This document shows positions 20,639 through 31,624 of a stretch of 64,000 bases of DNA, one piece after another. Under the pieces are notes generated by a model. The model was not told where the DNA came from, did no database searches, and worked only from the letters and a program-made list of their open reading frames with translations. Within the stretch, counting starts at the first letter, position 1; every line of letters begins with the position of its first letter. The stretch is from Viridothelium virens (lineage: Eukaryota; Ascomycota; Dothideomycetes; Trypetheliales; Trypetheliaceae), in contig ML991816.1 in NCBI GenBank assembly GCA_010094025.1, forward strand, positions 185,895 to 249,894, read 5' to 3'. The translations under genes and the position numbers were made by a program.

Positions 20639-21970
20639 GAGAGCAGAAGCGATTGGCAGAAGGGCTCGTCGGAGGTGAAGCGGGTAATAAGAGAGGCGAA
20701 CCAGTCAACTTACGAGCAGGTGAATGAGCCGGTGCAGGCAGCGGACCTGTCATGACCACCCCATTGATCGACCTGGCTGTTGGAGAGAATTGCGAGGCAA
20801 CTAATAGATGAAGCCCAAGCTCGGCGTACGATGGGGAAGGAGCCAAGGAGCCAGGGAACGTCCTTGAAGGCTTGGGCAGACACTCGCTGGGCGAGTTTAT
20901 CGACGACTACCTAAGTTGGTTAACACGGCAGGAGCGCCGCCCGTCGGCTAAGCTGGATCGTGCCGCTCTCCACGTTTTCACTCTCTGGGAATTCCTGCTC
21001 TACGGCCGCGATATAATGAGAGCCTACGAGGCTGAAGCTGGCGGTGTGACAGGCGACAGGCGACAGGCGATACGGATAGTCAGGAGAATTAGATAAGAAA
21101 TGCCCTGTCCAGGACTTGATGGCTCCGCAACAGCACGACGAGTCCTCTGGCAAAGGTGGAGGGCGGACTGGATGGATGTCTTGCATGCACCTCTCTGCCA
21201 ACGAAGCACGGCGTGGGCGAATCACCAGACGGCACTCCACCATCTGCTTTGCATGGATCCACTTTCTACAGAGCTTAATGGTCAACGGAAGGGCCGCATT
21301 CGGGCAGTTGCAGCATCCTTGTCGATACCTCCGCATGCAAGCTTCCCCAACAGCCAACGAGACAAACTTGAGCGCCCGCTCACCACTCCCGCCCGTTCAC
21401 TTTGGTCACCTTGGTCTTGAAACGCATCGTCTAAGCTTTTGGCCATCATCTTCTGACAAGCTAGGCCATCGCTGTTAGGCTCGGACTTTCTAACCTCGAG
21501 CATGGGAGTTGCAGAGTCGAAGCGACCGCATCTGCGACCGCACCATGTCCTCCCTCGTGCAGATTCGTCCATGAACGCGAATCCGCGTCCAGCCCATCCT
21601 TACGGAGTATGTAGCATCTCTTATGCATCTCACGGACAGTGTGCTGGCAGTGCATCCAGGCCAGAATCCACAGCCGTCGACTGGATGTGACTCCTGACTA
21701 CGAGTCGCTAATATTGTCTGCATACTGGAACGCGCGTTTTCTATCGACGCGTACAAAGACACCACATCTAGGAACGTGATGTATTGCTTTTCCTCCAATG
21801 TTCCACCCCGTTCGATTCGCCACCTCGGCTCGCTCTCCATTGATATATGTCGCCGTAGTTGTCGCTAACTCTTCCGTATGACCAACTGCTGTTGCCCGCA
21901 TAGATTCTGCAGCTTGCCGAGTGGTACTCTCATCACGACCTGCCTCCCTACGGAACTGCATTACCTGGCA
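20639..21970. other. Intergenic region, no supported gene
   Basis: About 1.3 kb upstream of the giant gene and downstream of PPX1. It contains three tandem copies of a 7-bp unit (aggcgac) at 21051-21070 and a TACGGAGTA motif at 21601. Short overlapping frames on both strands show no homology. Confidence 0.6.
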
Positions 21971-23259
21971 TCATTTCATAGCTTCACGCAAGAGGGGCGC
22001 TACTCTTTTTCGGCTGTGCTCAATGTTGCGCTGCCACCATATCTTGGTCCAGATGCTGTTCTCGGACGTATTGTCCATTTCCTTAGTGTCCCAGTCTTCC
22101 AGACCAAGAGTTCCTGAAGCTTCATTCGCAAACTTCCTTGCAGTGTGTGCATCGTCCTCTGTCAACGCCTTGATCATCAACTCTCTTTGGAACTCGCCCT
22201 TCGTAGAGGTGGACGTTGTCATCATTGCATACAAGCCCAGGTGACGGTCTTGAGCAAATCGTTCTGTAGCACGGAGGAGACAGTCGGCTGGATTTGTTTC
22301 CGCTTCCTCCTCGCCTGCTTTTTGCAGTAAGAATGAAATGGGCTTGACGATCGAGCTTATTCCCAATCTGTGCCCGTTTTCCACCCACTCTTTGTAATCT
22401 TTTCGGAGGATGTCGTGCAGCTGCAGGGAGCCGATATCTGACTTTGCTCTACTAATCTCATTAAAGAAGCCCGTTCGATCAAATGACGTGGATAACTGTG
22501 CGTCTGCGGCAATCTTCATCTCTAAAGTTTTGACAGCCTCCTCATCACTAGGTGTCACTTTCACCTTAGATTGCAGATTTGTGGTGTCAACCAGAATACT
22601 TGCTAGCGCAAATTGTGCTATTTGAGCATCATATTCCGCGGCCTCATTTGTTGTGATTGAGTCCCAGGATTCGCGGCAGTAATTTGTGACAAGACTTGTG
22701 CAGCTACCCGCTCTCTCAATGATGCGAGGCTCTTCTCCAGTGTCTGAAGGAACTTTATTCTCTTCTTCGTGGTGATCAATGACACCTGCAACTCGCTCTC
22801 TATATATAGAACCGAGTGAACCTTGCAAAGAGTTGTGATCGACTAAAATCCAATGCGTCTTTTCTGGTGATAAACTTGTCCTGAGGTTGGCTTCTTCTGG
22901 CAAATCGCTCAAAGTAATAAGGTCTTTACTTTGAAGATCTGCATGAGGCAACAGAGCAAGGAACTCCGGCCGTAATGCAATGTCTGCTCTACGAATATTA
23001 AGCAGCGGTACATGTATCTGCGAAAATGCTCGTGGAGAAGGCTTGGCAGAGCGTAAGTATGAGTATAACACAGAACTGGTGAGGGAGTCGAGATCTAGAC
23101 AATGATCAGAGCGCGTATCAGAGGAATCTCGGGTCGACATCCACCTGCTGATTCGTTTCCAATTACAAGCGTTACATCGCTGCGGTGTTCTGTAGCAGAT
23201 CGAAGTGCCGACCTTGCATTCGTAAGGAAAGTTTGAAGCGAGACGCGAGGAAGGGCCAT
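21971..23259 (-). CDS. ppx1: Exopolyphosphatase Ppx1 (DHH/DHHA2 family)
   Basis: Exon 1 is 23259-23145, exon 2 is 23094-21971; the 50-nt intron (GTGGAT...GTCTAG) splits the Asp codon of the first metal motif. The product is 412 residues. Spliced motif I reads TLVIGNESADLDSL (about residues 29-42), with a further HWILVDHN and the diagnostic DHH in GVIDHHEEE (about 145-147). The C-terminal half is the DHHA2 domain. The enzyme removes terminal phosphates from inorganic polyphosphate using divalent metal. The start at 23259 has a strong context (aagATGG). Reading without the intron gives a false start at 23140 inside the intron that lacks the GNESAD motif. It lies 153 bases downstream of the METTL25-like gene on the same strand. 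Confidence 0.93.
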
Positions 23260-23412
23260 CTTGTGTATGAATTAATCCGCCTAATGTGTAGATTTTGCAA
23301 AATACGACTTATGAAAGTTTCAGCAGGAGTGAGTACGTCTGGAAAGCAAGTCACACGCAGGACTGACGTCATTCGCCGCAATGAGCATTACTAGCAGCCG
23401 AAAATAGGCGTG

Positions 23413-25350
23413 TCATATGGGCTTCTTTATACCCACAACGACCAGATTCCTCGGACTCTCTCTATAGCTGAATACTGGCTCCACCCAGCAACGCTCGACG
23501 CACTCCTGTTCTTTGAGGAATAGCCATCGATCGACCACCATGACAGCCTCTACTACCCCGGCACTGAAAGCCATTAAGCTCCACAAAACACTAATCTCAT
23601 GCTTCTTGTCCCTGAACGCACGTTCATACTCCTGAATCTCCTCATCACTGATCCCACCCAGCTTCTCCTGAATCAGACGTCCAAACTCCGAATCAGTTGA
23701 TAGCTTGTCCAAAGCACCACGAACATACGCCGCAAAGCTCACATAACACGACTTCTTCAGCGACCCAATAATGATCGGGTTCGTCGACCCATCCCGCCCC
23801 TTCTCCCTCCCTTCCCCCTCCCTCTCTTCCCCGCCACTCACACCATCCCTTCCCTCCGGCAGCTCCACAACCCCATAATCCAGGAAGATCCGCTGCAGCA
23901 ATGCCCGATAGAAATGCCGCGTGAAGAACCTCTCGCTATCCTCCGCACCCCAATTCTGCGGCGCCTGCACCGCCATCATGCGCGCCGTGATGTTCAACCT
24001 GATGCCCTTTCCCAGCTCGTGCTCGTACGTGCAGAGCCGCTCGGACATGGGGAAGCCGTGCGGATCGTACGCCGTGGAGGTCTGCTCGAGGCGCGGGGTG
24101 TTCGTACGGAGGGTGGGGAGCTTGTAGGTGGGAGGCCCGAGCCGCTCAGTCACGAGGTTGTAGCAGCAGCCGACGAGGGCGACGGTGGCGACGCGAGGGT
24201 TGAGCAGGAGGGCGCGGATGCCGTGGTGGACGAGGTTGCCGCAGGAGTGGAGGGAAATGACGAGGAGGTGTGGTGAAATGGGGCTGAGGAGTTTGTGAAC
24301 TGGCTCGTGGACTAATTCCTGTGAAAGAGGGTGGTCGTCCCTGTCGTTTAAATTCGAGATATCTTTGCTCGGTTGGTCGAAAATCTTCTGAAGTACTGGC
24401 TCAAGATTACCGTCTTTGATGAGAAATTCCACATATTGCACTGACCCTCGATCCTTGGATGAAGCTGAGGTTTCCGATGATGCCACTTCTGTGCGTAGCA
24501 ACGGGGGTTCTATTGAAGTATTCGCCATTCTCGAGGGACTTGATACTAAGTCGTCGTTGTCGCGATTGACGTCCTTTCGCATAGGATCCTTTGGTGTGTA
24601 TCCCAACCCTTGTTGTTCAGCACGAAATCGCTTCTTATTCCTTATAACGACAGACCTTTCCGTCAACTTTGCCATCTCATCGTATTTCTTCGCACCTGTA
24701 ATGTTATGTGGCTTGCTTTCAAGAGCAATGACATGCTTATTGTAGGGCTTGCTTGCCAGTGCACGACCGAGGTAATTCTGACCTGATCCAAAATCAACGA
24801 GATGCGTTATATTGGTCCCTTGAGTCGCTGCTAGCTCCGTTGTCAGTTGATTGACATAATAAGCGAAATGCGAGACCTCTTCGATCTTTTTAGTTTTCAT
24901 GCCCACGGCTACATCGCGGGACAATGCATTGCTCTGCCTCGAATGTGATTGTTTGGCAGGACGTGCTGGGAACTCTCGAACCAATGAATGAGCTCGAATG
25001 TCTCTAATGTATTGTACAAGTGATAGTGGTGGGAGACTCCCGTTCTCTCGGAAACAGTCCTCATGGCAGCCATCATATATTTCCGAAGGAATATGCGGAA
25101 GATCTTTGCGCATTAACAGATCAAGGATATCCATAATGCTCTGCTTTTTGAACCATTCCCGCCAGGCCTTAGGCAAAATTGAAGAATATAGATCTGGCTT
25201 TCTGGTGAAGAAGTCCAGTACATGAACTCCACCACAAAAATTCTGAAGGAAAGTGGAGGAAGTTGTAAAGCCCAATAGAGATACTATAAATTCTTCCTCT
25301 GATTTTTGTGCGAATGCATCAGGGAGAGGTAAAGAATTGTCCGGCCCCAT
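23413..25350 (-). CDS. METTL25/RRNAD1-type methyltransferase
   Basis: Single exon of 645 residues, ATG at 25350. The SAM-binding motif is THLVDFGSGQNYLGRALAS, preceded by KKIEEVSHFAYYVNQL, both characteristic of the METTL25 group. A second conserved block is VISLHSCGNLVHHGIRALL and VALVGCCYNLVTERL, where a Cys pair follows the catalytic region. The human relatives METTL25/METTL25B are putative methyltransferases; the substrate is not settled. Between the two blocks is a roughly 80-residue polar insert. The stretch 23780-24300 (C-terminal third) is much more GC-rich than the rest of the gene. It is divergent from TLG1 with 351 bases between starts. Confidence 0.9.
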   Translation of the reverse strand: MGPDNSLPLPDAFAQKSEEEFIVSLLGFTTSSTFLQNFCGGVHVLDFFTRKPDLYSSILPKAWREWFKKQSIMDILDLLMRKDLPHIPSEIYDGCHEDCFRENGSLPPLSLVQYIRDIRAHSLVREFPARPAKQSHSRQSNALSRDVAVGMKTKKIEEVSHFAYYVNQLTTELAATQGTNITHLVDFGSGQNYLGRALASKPYNKHVIALESKPHNITGAKKYDEMAKLTERSVVIRNKKRFRAEQQGLGYTPKDPMRKDVNRDNDDLVSSPSRMANTSIEPPLLRTEVASSETSASSKDRGSVQYVEFLIKDGNLEPVLQKIFDQPSKDISNLNDRDDHPLSQELVHEPVHKLLSPISPHLLVISLHSCGNLVHHGIRALLLNPRVATVALVGCCYNLVTERLGPPTYKLPTLRTNTPRLEQTSTAYDPHGFPMSERLCTYEHELGKGIRLNITARMMAVQAPQNWGAEDSERFFTRHFYRALLQRIFLDYGVVELPEGRDGVSGGEEREGEGREKGRDGSTNPIIIGSLKKSCYVSFAAYVRGALDKLSTDSEFGRLIQEKLGGISDEEIQEYERAFRDKKHEISVLWSLMAFSAGVVEAVMVVDRWLFLKEQECVERCWVEPVFSYRESPRNLVVVGIKKPI

Positions 25351-25701
25351 GGTAGCCCGAATTTCCTACCGTTGCATATCAAGATGGCAGCTGCATTTAT
25401 GCCGAATGCTTGACCATACATTCCGACTGTTGACAGTCAGTCTTACTTGGTGGTCCTCACCAGGTATGCTAAGTGAACAGTGGGTAGGTAGATGTTGTCG
25501 CAATCACAAAAGGTGAATTCGCGTCGGCTTACGTAACGTACCTGCTTTAAACGACTGGAGCAACCTGGCAAAGCCGAAACTACGGAGTAAGCTTTGACGC
25601 CATCAAGCATGTGAAAAAGCTTGGAATTTGAGACACTTTATCGCAAAATGCTTCTACGAAATTGAAAGACTCAAGATTCTGTCATCAAAGTCCGCACGAT
25701 C
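25351..25701. promoter_or_regulatory. Divergent promoter region of the METTL25-like and tlg1 genes
   Basis: 351 bases between two divergent start codons. Contains tacggagtaa at 25581, one of several copies of this motif in the window. No other element was recognised. Confidence 0.5.
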
Positions 25702-26430
25702 ATGGCCGCCAACCATGAAGATCCCTTCTTACAGTTCCAAACCGATCTTCTCTCCCTGCTCAATACCACGAGGCCGCTGTTCTCTTCCTACCTCCGCATT
25801 CGCTCCTCCGCTTCTTCCGCCAAATCTCCAGAGCTCCTTGAAGCGCGGCAAGAACTCGAAAATGCCCTCCAAACGCTGAGCAACGACCTTAGCGACCTGG
25901 TCGAGTCCGTCCGCGCCGTGGAGCGTGATCCGTACCACTATGGCCTCGAGATTGACGAGGTACAGCGGAGACGCATTCTTGTCGAAGAAGTTGGAGGTGA
26001 GCTTGAGGGAATGAGGGAGGAATTGCAAAAGACGGTGCAAGATGCGCAGGCCAAAGGGAAACAGAAGGACTCGCTTCCCCATCCAAATGAGTTTGAGGAT
26101 GATGGGAACGGAGAAGATGAGTATGCGGTGTTTGAGCAGGAGAGGCAGATGGAGATGATGCATGAGCAGGATGAGGCCCTAGATGGGGTGTTCAAGACGG
26201 TGGGCAATCTACGCCAGCAGGCGGATGATATGGGAAGGGAGTTGGAGGAGCAGGGCGAGCTGCTGCAGGATGTTGACAATGTGGCAGATCGGGTTGGTGG
26301 TAAATTGCAGAGTGGGATTAAGAAGGTTGGCTGGGTAATTAAGAAAAATGAGGACACGGCTTCGAGCTGCTGCATCGGCGTCCTGATAGTGGTCCTGATC
26401 CTGATTGTTATCCTTCTGCTCACGACATGA
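25702..26430 (+). CDS. tlg1: t-SNARE Tlg1 (syntaxin 6/10 family, Qc)
   Basis: Single exon, 242 residues. The N-terminal part (DPFLQFQTDLLSLLN and the helix with AVERDPYHYGLEIDEVQRRR) is the syntaxin-6 N-terminal domain. An acidic linker (EFEDDGNGEDEYAVFEQERQ) precedes the SNARE helix at about 155-215, with the zero-layer Gln in RELEEQGELLQDVD. Residues 222-242 form the tail anchor (CCIGVLIVVLILIVILLLTT), with a Cys pair that may be palmitoylated. It mediates fusion of endosome-derived vesicles with the trans-Golgi. No intron is needed. Confidence 0.94.
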   Translation: MAANHEDPFLQFQTDLLSLLNTTRPLFSSYLRIRSSASSAKSPELLEARQELENALQTLSNDLSDLVESVRAVERDPYHYGLEIDEVQRRRILVEEVGGELEGMREELQKTVQDAQAKGKQKDSLPHPNEFEDDGNGEDEYAVFEQERQMEMMHEQDEALDGVFKTVGNLRQQADDMGRELEEQGELLQDVDNVADRVGGKLQSGIKKVGWVIKKNEDTASSCCIGVLIVVLILIVILLLTT

Positions 26431-27393
26431 GTTCGGATGAAGGTTCAATTTTCCGCAGTCCAATCACCATATAGGCAGCCTGACGGCCATCATTATTCAG
26501 AACCTGGATACATCCTCAACAACCGGAGTCTGTCGATCGAGACAGTGGTTTGAATCGAGTTCGGACATTGTGCGGCCTGTTCGGTCAAGAAATATTGCAT
26601 TTGTCACACTCCCCTCAAGTGGCAAGGACTTGATCGGCCTGGTCATACCACACCCGTACGTGCAAGCACAACATTGGTGAGCCTTCGCAATTCAACCACT
26701 CTGTGCAAAAGAGGGCTGATCATCTGAGGGTGCTGATTGCATTTATTAGGTTGATGCTAGGAGAGTTGCAAGCAGAGGGGTCTACACAATTTAAAGACCA
26801 TCCAATGGAGATGAAAAGCGCCTGCAAGAACATTTGACACACTTTGTTTCAACATTGTCGAGGGACTTAAGAGATGCTGGGATTGAGCGAACGCATAAAA
26901 TGTTTTGGCAGTTTGGCGGAAGGCAACAAGGCAGAGAGCTCAGCGATAATTAGCTAGCAATATTGTGAGCTAACCTAACTATGGAGCTGCGCGGATATTT
27001 TTAGCTAGGAAATTGTAAGAATGATTTACGAGAAAATTTAGAGCTATACCTTTTGAACCTATCATGTTGTCTGCTCTCCTGCATATACCGAGCGCAGGGG
27101 AAAAGCTACGGAGTACTCACCGGTTATTTGCCCACCTTCGCCCAAAGGCAAACCTCCAATAGAAGTTTAGCCTATCCTAGGGCTCAGCCTGCCAAGAAAA
27201 AAATTGGGTACGCGTAATGGAGGTGATCCTCGAAATTCTCATTCAAAGATTATAAAATGGACGGATGGCCCTGGGTAGTGCCTGCTATTTGGAAGGTGGC
27301 GATGACGTACCTATATGTATTAAATACTGCTGAGGAATGAGGATCTCTGTACCCACGTTTCTCAGCCACCCTGGTGCTACGCTAAACATAAAA
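26431..27393. other. Intergenic region, no supported gene
   Basis: About 0.96 kb between two plus-strand genes. Holds a tacggagtact motif at 27107-27117. An in-frame ATG at 27337 lies upstream of the chosen sulfite oxidase start. Confidence 0.6.
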
Positions 27394-28625
27394 ATGAATT
27401 ATCTCGAACAGGACGACGAGCCATTGAACCGCGAGCCCCCGGTCAGCAAACTAGTTTCAAGCTTCATCACAGAAGAAAAAGAAGGCTACGACCGCAACCA
27501 CGGCGGCATTCCCCACATTGACGCCTCCAAACATCGGGTGCGCGTTGATGGAGCGGTTCAAAATGTACTAGATCTATCAGTAGATCAGCTACGAAACGAC
27601 TTCAAGCAACATGACGTTGTCTGTGTTCTCCAGTGCGCCGGAAATCGCAGACACACCATGAGGACGAGACTTGATGAAGTCCAGGGCATTGATTGGGGAG
27701 ATGCAGCTGTTATGAATTGCAAATGGCGAGGTCCACGGCTGCGAGATATCCTTGAAAAAGCAGTCGTGCAGGTTGATAACTCAGAAGATGCTCACGTGGC
27801 TTTCGCCTGCTCTACACAGCAATGTCAAGAAGATGACTATTATGGGGGAAGCATCAAGCTTGATCGAGCTTTGCGGGAGGATGCAGATGTTATCCTGGCT
27901 TTGGAGGTAAGGAAACTCCTCGAGATGGGTTTCGACTCCTATGGATAGGATGAGATGATACAAGCAACTGGCGAAGGGCGATTGATATACATGGAATTGC
28001 TGACATGAACGAGATGAACGGCAAACCTCTTCCAGTCAATCATGGATATCCAGTCCGAGTCGTCACTCCAGCTATCGCAGGTGCTCGCGCAGTCAAATGG
28101 TTGGATCATATCACAGTACAGTTGGAGGAATCATCGAACTTCTATCAGCAACACGACTACAAAGTATTACCTCCTGAAGCGAAGGACTCCGAGTCTGCAG
28201 AACCGTTCTGGGATAAGGTCCCTGCCTTGCAAGAGATGCCGGTCAACTCCGTGATTGGTGTACCACAGACGGGTGACACAGTAACAGTCGGCGATGACGG
28301 TGTGATAATTGCCAAAGGCTATGCGCTTCCCAGTGGAGACGATGGTCCAGTGACGCGGGTAGAAGTTTCCAGTGATGATGGGGCGACCTGGACAGATGCG
28401 CAACTCATCCATAGAGCGGATGAGAATGTTAGCAGCAAATGGTCCTGGGTTTTGTGGAGATGCGAAGTCAAATTGACTCTGGGCGAGGGAAGACGGATTC
28501 TCAGTCGAGCGACAGACGCAAAAGGTAATGTCCAAGAAACTCAGTCACAGTGGAATCTTCGGGGGGTGGCGTACAGTGGATACGGAGAAGCTCGAGATCT
28601 GGCGGTAGTCCCAGAACACAGGTAG
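27394..28625 (+). CDS. Sulfite oxidase, heme-less molybdenum type
   Basis: Exons 27394-27906 and 28014-28625 (107-nt intron, GTAAGG, TGCTGAC branch, acceptor AACGAG) give 374 residues. The molybdopterin domain has the Mo-ligand Cys in VVCVLQCAGNRR, plus IPHIDASKHRVRVDG and the KWRGPRLRDILEKA segment; the C-terminal Mo-co dimerisation domain has HGYPVRVVTPAIAGARAVKW and VEVSSDDGATW. There is no N-terminal cytochrome b5 domain, so it resembles plant-type or fungal peroxisome/cytosol forms; no clear SKL-type C-terminus is seen. It oxidises sulfite to sulfate. The start at 27394 fits family N-termini (NREPPVSKLVSSFIT follows); the in-frame ATG at 27337 would add 19 residues. Confidence 0.93.
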
Positions 28626-29115
28626 CTGCAGGGCAGGGGGATAAAGTAATACTTTGGACGAGCACTCCTTAGAGTACTTGAGGACTAATCAAAGTCTCGT
28701 GGGATGGGATGCAGACAGGGGAGCTGTTGCTGGTCCTAATTAGTCGGACTAGTCGTGGCTCTTGGTGGGGCAGTCCAGCCGTGTGGCAGGGATGAGGGCG
28801 AACATGACACCCCCAGCTCATCTGCCCACGCTGCCCTCTACGACTGAGGTCCAACCATAAGTCCACGAAGCCAGATGCATGCAGCTTGGCTTTAGACCAC
28901 GATTGAGAGCCCGTCCCTCCCTCCTAGATCTTATCTCCAAAAATCATATCGAAGAACTCTCCAGACCACCACCGCCACTTTCAGACTTTTGGGACGATAG
29001 TGATCGTGACGAAGAGGACACACCACCTAACAACGTTCCTCTTCCCACCTCCCCCTCTCCCTCTCCCCTGCCTACCCCAAACCCTCAGCCCGAAAGAGCG
29101 CAGTCGACCTTGAAA
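28626..29115. promoter_or_regulatory. vma1 upstream region with an in-frame upstream ORF extension
   Basis: 490 bases between sulfite oxidase and vma1. The frame of vma1 exon 1 is open back to an ATG at 28879, giving a possible 79-codon N-terminal extension rich in Pro, Ser and Asp that is not expected in V-ATPase subunit A. Most likely 5' leader. Confidence 0.5.
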
Positions 29116-31212
29116 ATGGCCCCGGTAAGCTTTTGAACGGTCTCGTGGATCATCGTATCTGACTTGTTTGTAGAAGGATTCAAAGAGAAAACAAGATGAA
29201 GCTGGAGAAGATCAATATGGTACATCATTCCAATACCGCCAACTGTTGGGTTCTGCTGACAGACTTCTTCTCAGGTTCCGTCTACTCTGTCTCTGGGTAC
29301 TGCTCGACTCTAACATTACTGGCTACCACGATTGCTTATTTTTAATAGTCCCGTCATTGTGGCCGAGAACATGATAGGATGTGCCATGTACGAGCTGGTG
29401 GGTTTTCGTGCAAGCGAATCACTTTGGAGTTCTAGCATTGACATTCCGTAGGTCCGTGTCGGTCATGATAATCTAGTCGGAGAAGTTATTCGGATCGAAG
29501 CAGACCGAGCCACCATCCAAGTCTACGAAGAAACAGCTGGCGTTACTGTAGGCGATCCAGTGGTAAGGAGTGGAAAACCTCTGTCTGTCGAACTGGGTCC
29601 TGGTCTTATGGAAACAATTTATGATGGTATTCAACGTCCACTAAGAGGCATATCGGACGTTTCAAACACCATCTATATTCCACGAGGGATCGACGTGCCC
29701 TCTTTGAATCGCGAAGTCAAATGGGACTTTCAGCCAGGAAAACTCAAGGTTGGCGACCACATCACTGGCGGTGACGTCTTTGGCAGCGTCTTCGAAAACA
29801 GTTTGCTCAGCGATCATAAGATCCTGCTGCCGCCAAGAGCAAGAGGAACGATTACACACATTGCCGAAAAAGGAAGCTATACGGTAGAGGAAAAGGTGCT
29901 GGAAGTGGAATTTGACGGCAAAAAGACCGAGTACAGCATGATGCATAACTGGCCTGTACGAGTGCCTCGGCCCGTGACGGACAAACTATCATCAGATTAT
30001 CCCTTCATTGTCGGCCAAAGAGTGCTGGATGCGCTCTTCCCTAGTGTACAAGGTGGCACAGTTTGTATTCCCGGGGCTTTTGGCTGTGGCAAGACTGTCA
30101 TCAGCCAGAGTGTGTCTAAATTCTCCAACAGCGATATAATCGTCTACGTTGGTTGCGGTGAGCGTGGGAACGAGATGGCTGAGGTGCTGATGGACTTCCC
30201 TGAGCTCTCCATCGAGGTCGAGGGTAGGAAAGAGCCTATCATGAAGCGGACAACTCTGATCGCCAACACTTCCAATATGCCTGTCGCTGCTCGTGAGGCT
30301 TCGATTTACACTGGTATCACCGTTGCAGAGTACTTCCGTGACCAGGGCAAAGCTGTGGCTATGATGGCTGACTCTACATCACGATGGGCTGAAGCCTTGA
30401 GAGAGATTTCTGGACGTCTGGGAGAAATGCCTGCCGATCAGGGGTTCCCTGCCTATCTAGGTGCTAAACTTGCCTCCTTCTACGAGCGAGCGGGTCGTGT
30501 CACCGCCCTTGGCAGCCCGAATCGCAATGGAAGTGTTTCCATTGTAGGTGCGGTGAGCCCACCCGGAGGAGATTTCTCGGATCCTGTCACGAGCAGTACA
30601 CTCGGTATCGTGCAAGTCTTCTGGGGCTTGGACAAGAAGCTGGCACAGAGAAAACATTTCCCATCAATCAACACTTCGGCAAGTTATAGCAAGTACACGA
30701 ATCCACTTGACAAATACTACTCTGAAAACAATCCCGACTTTCCAAGGCTACGAGACAGGATCAAAGAGCTCTTGTCTACTTCCGAAGATCTGGACCAAGT
30801 CGTGCAGCTGGTTGGAAAATCCGCACTTGGTGACCCAGACAAGATTACGCTCGATGTTGCTGGACTTCTCAAAGAAGACTTCTTGCAGCAAAATGGTTAC
30901 AGTGACTATGACCAATTCTGTCCGCTATGGAAGACGGAATGGATGATGAAATGCATGATGGGCTTCCATGATGAAGCACAGAAGGCCGTTGCTCAGGGTC
31001 AAAGCTGGACCAAGATCAGAGAGGCAACAGGAGATATCCAGTCGCAGCTGCGAAGCATGAAATTTGAGCTGCCTACCGACGGGGAGGAAAAAGTGACGAA
31101 GAAGGTACGTGGCCCATGACGTGCTAATCTTTCTGCCTGCTAACAGTTCTTCCAGTACGAAGAGCTCCTCCAAAAGATGAACGAGAAGTTTGCTTCGGTG
31201 GTTGATGAATAG
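29116..31212 (+). CDS. vma1: Vacuolar H+-ATPase catalytic subunit A
   Basis: Six exons: 29116-29124, 29174-29219, 29275-29296, 29349-29397, 29452-31104 and 31156-31212, total 611 residues. The first four exons are tiny (9, 46, 22 and 49 nt), yet all phases fit and the spliced N-terminus reads as canonical Vma1 ([20 protein letters not shown]). The Walker A loop is GAFGCGKT at residues 250-257; later ATP-synthase alpha/beta landmarks include [13 protein letters not shown] and [20 protein letters not shown]. It is the ATP-hydrolysing subunit of the V1 sector that acidifies vacuole and Golgi. No intein is present after the P-loop, unlike S. cerevisiae VMA1. It lies 412 bases upstream of vps1. 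Confidence 0.96.
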
Positions 31213-31624
31213 GTAGGTAATTGTTGGAAATGCATTAGATCAGAAGCCTTGAGAGTGATGGGGTTTGCTGTAGATTATGTGTACTACCCACGTTCTCCCA
31301 AACATAATTTATGCAGCGTTTGTTAGAGAACCGCAAGGAAATCTAAGACCTCATCGTCCGTTCATGAATCGCGGTGTTGCCTTGACCCTTCGCAGGTAAT
31401 TGTGATGCCTGGCGATGGTGGTGACACGCGGCCCGCGGCGGCCGCCACACTGTGGCGTAAAGAGCGCTGGGGCTGGCAGAAACAACGAAGCATCAACCCT
31501 TTCACACCCCGTGTCAAACCTTCATACTCTCCAGCTCCTCCTGTCAGTTAGTCCTTACTTTTATCGAAAGCACCTCGCCTCCCGTATAGCCTGGAGAGAA
31601 CGGCCTCGTCTTCAACGCCCCGCG
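31213..31624. other. Intergenic region between vma1 and vps1
   Basis: 412 bases holding the vma1 3' end and the vps1 promoter. A GC-rich patch gcggcccgcggcggccgcc lies near 31425-31445. No gene seen. Confidence 0.5.

Noticed and set aside
30073-30099. Possible intein insertion site after the Vma1 P-loop
   Set aside because: The frame is continuous through GAFGCGKT without any insertion.
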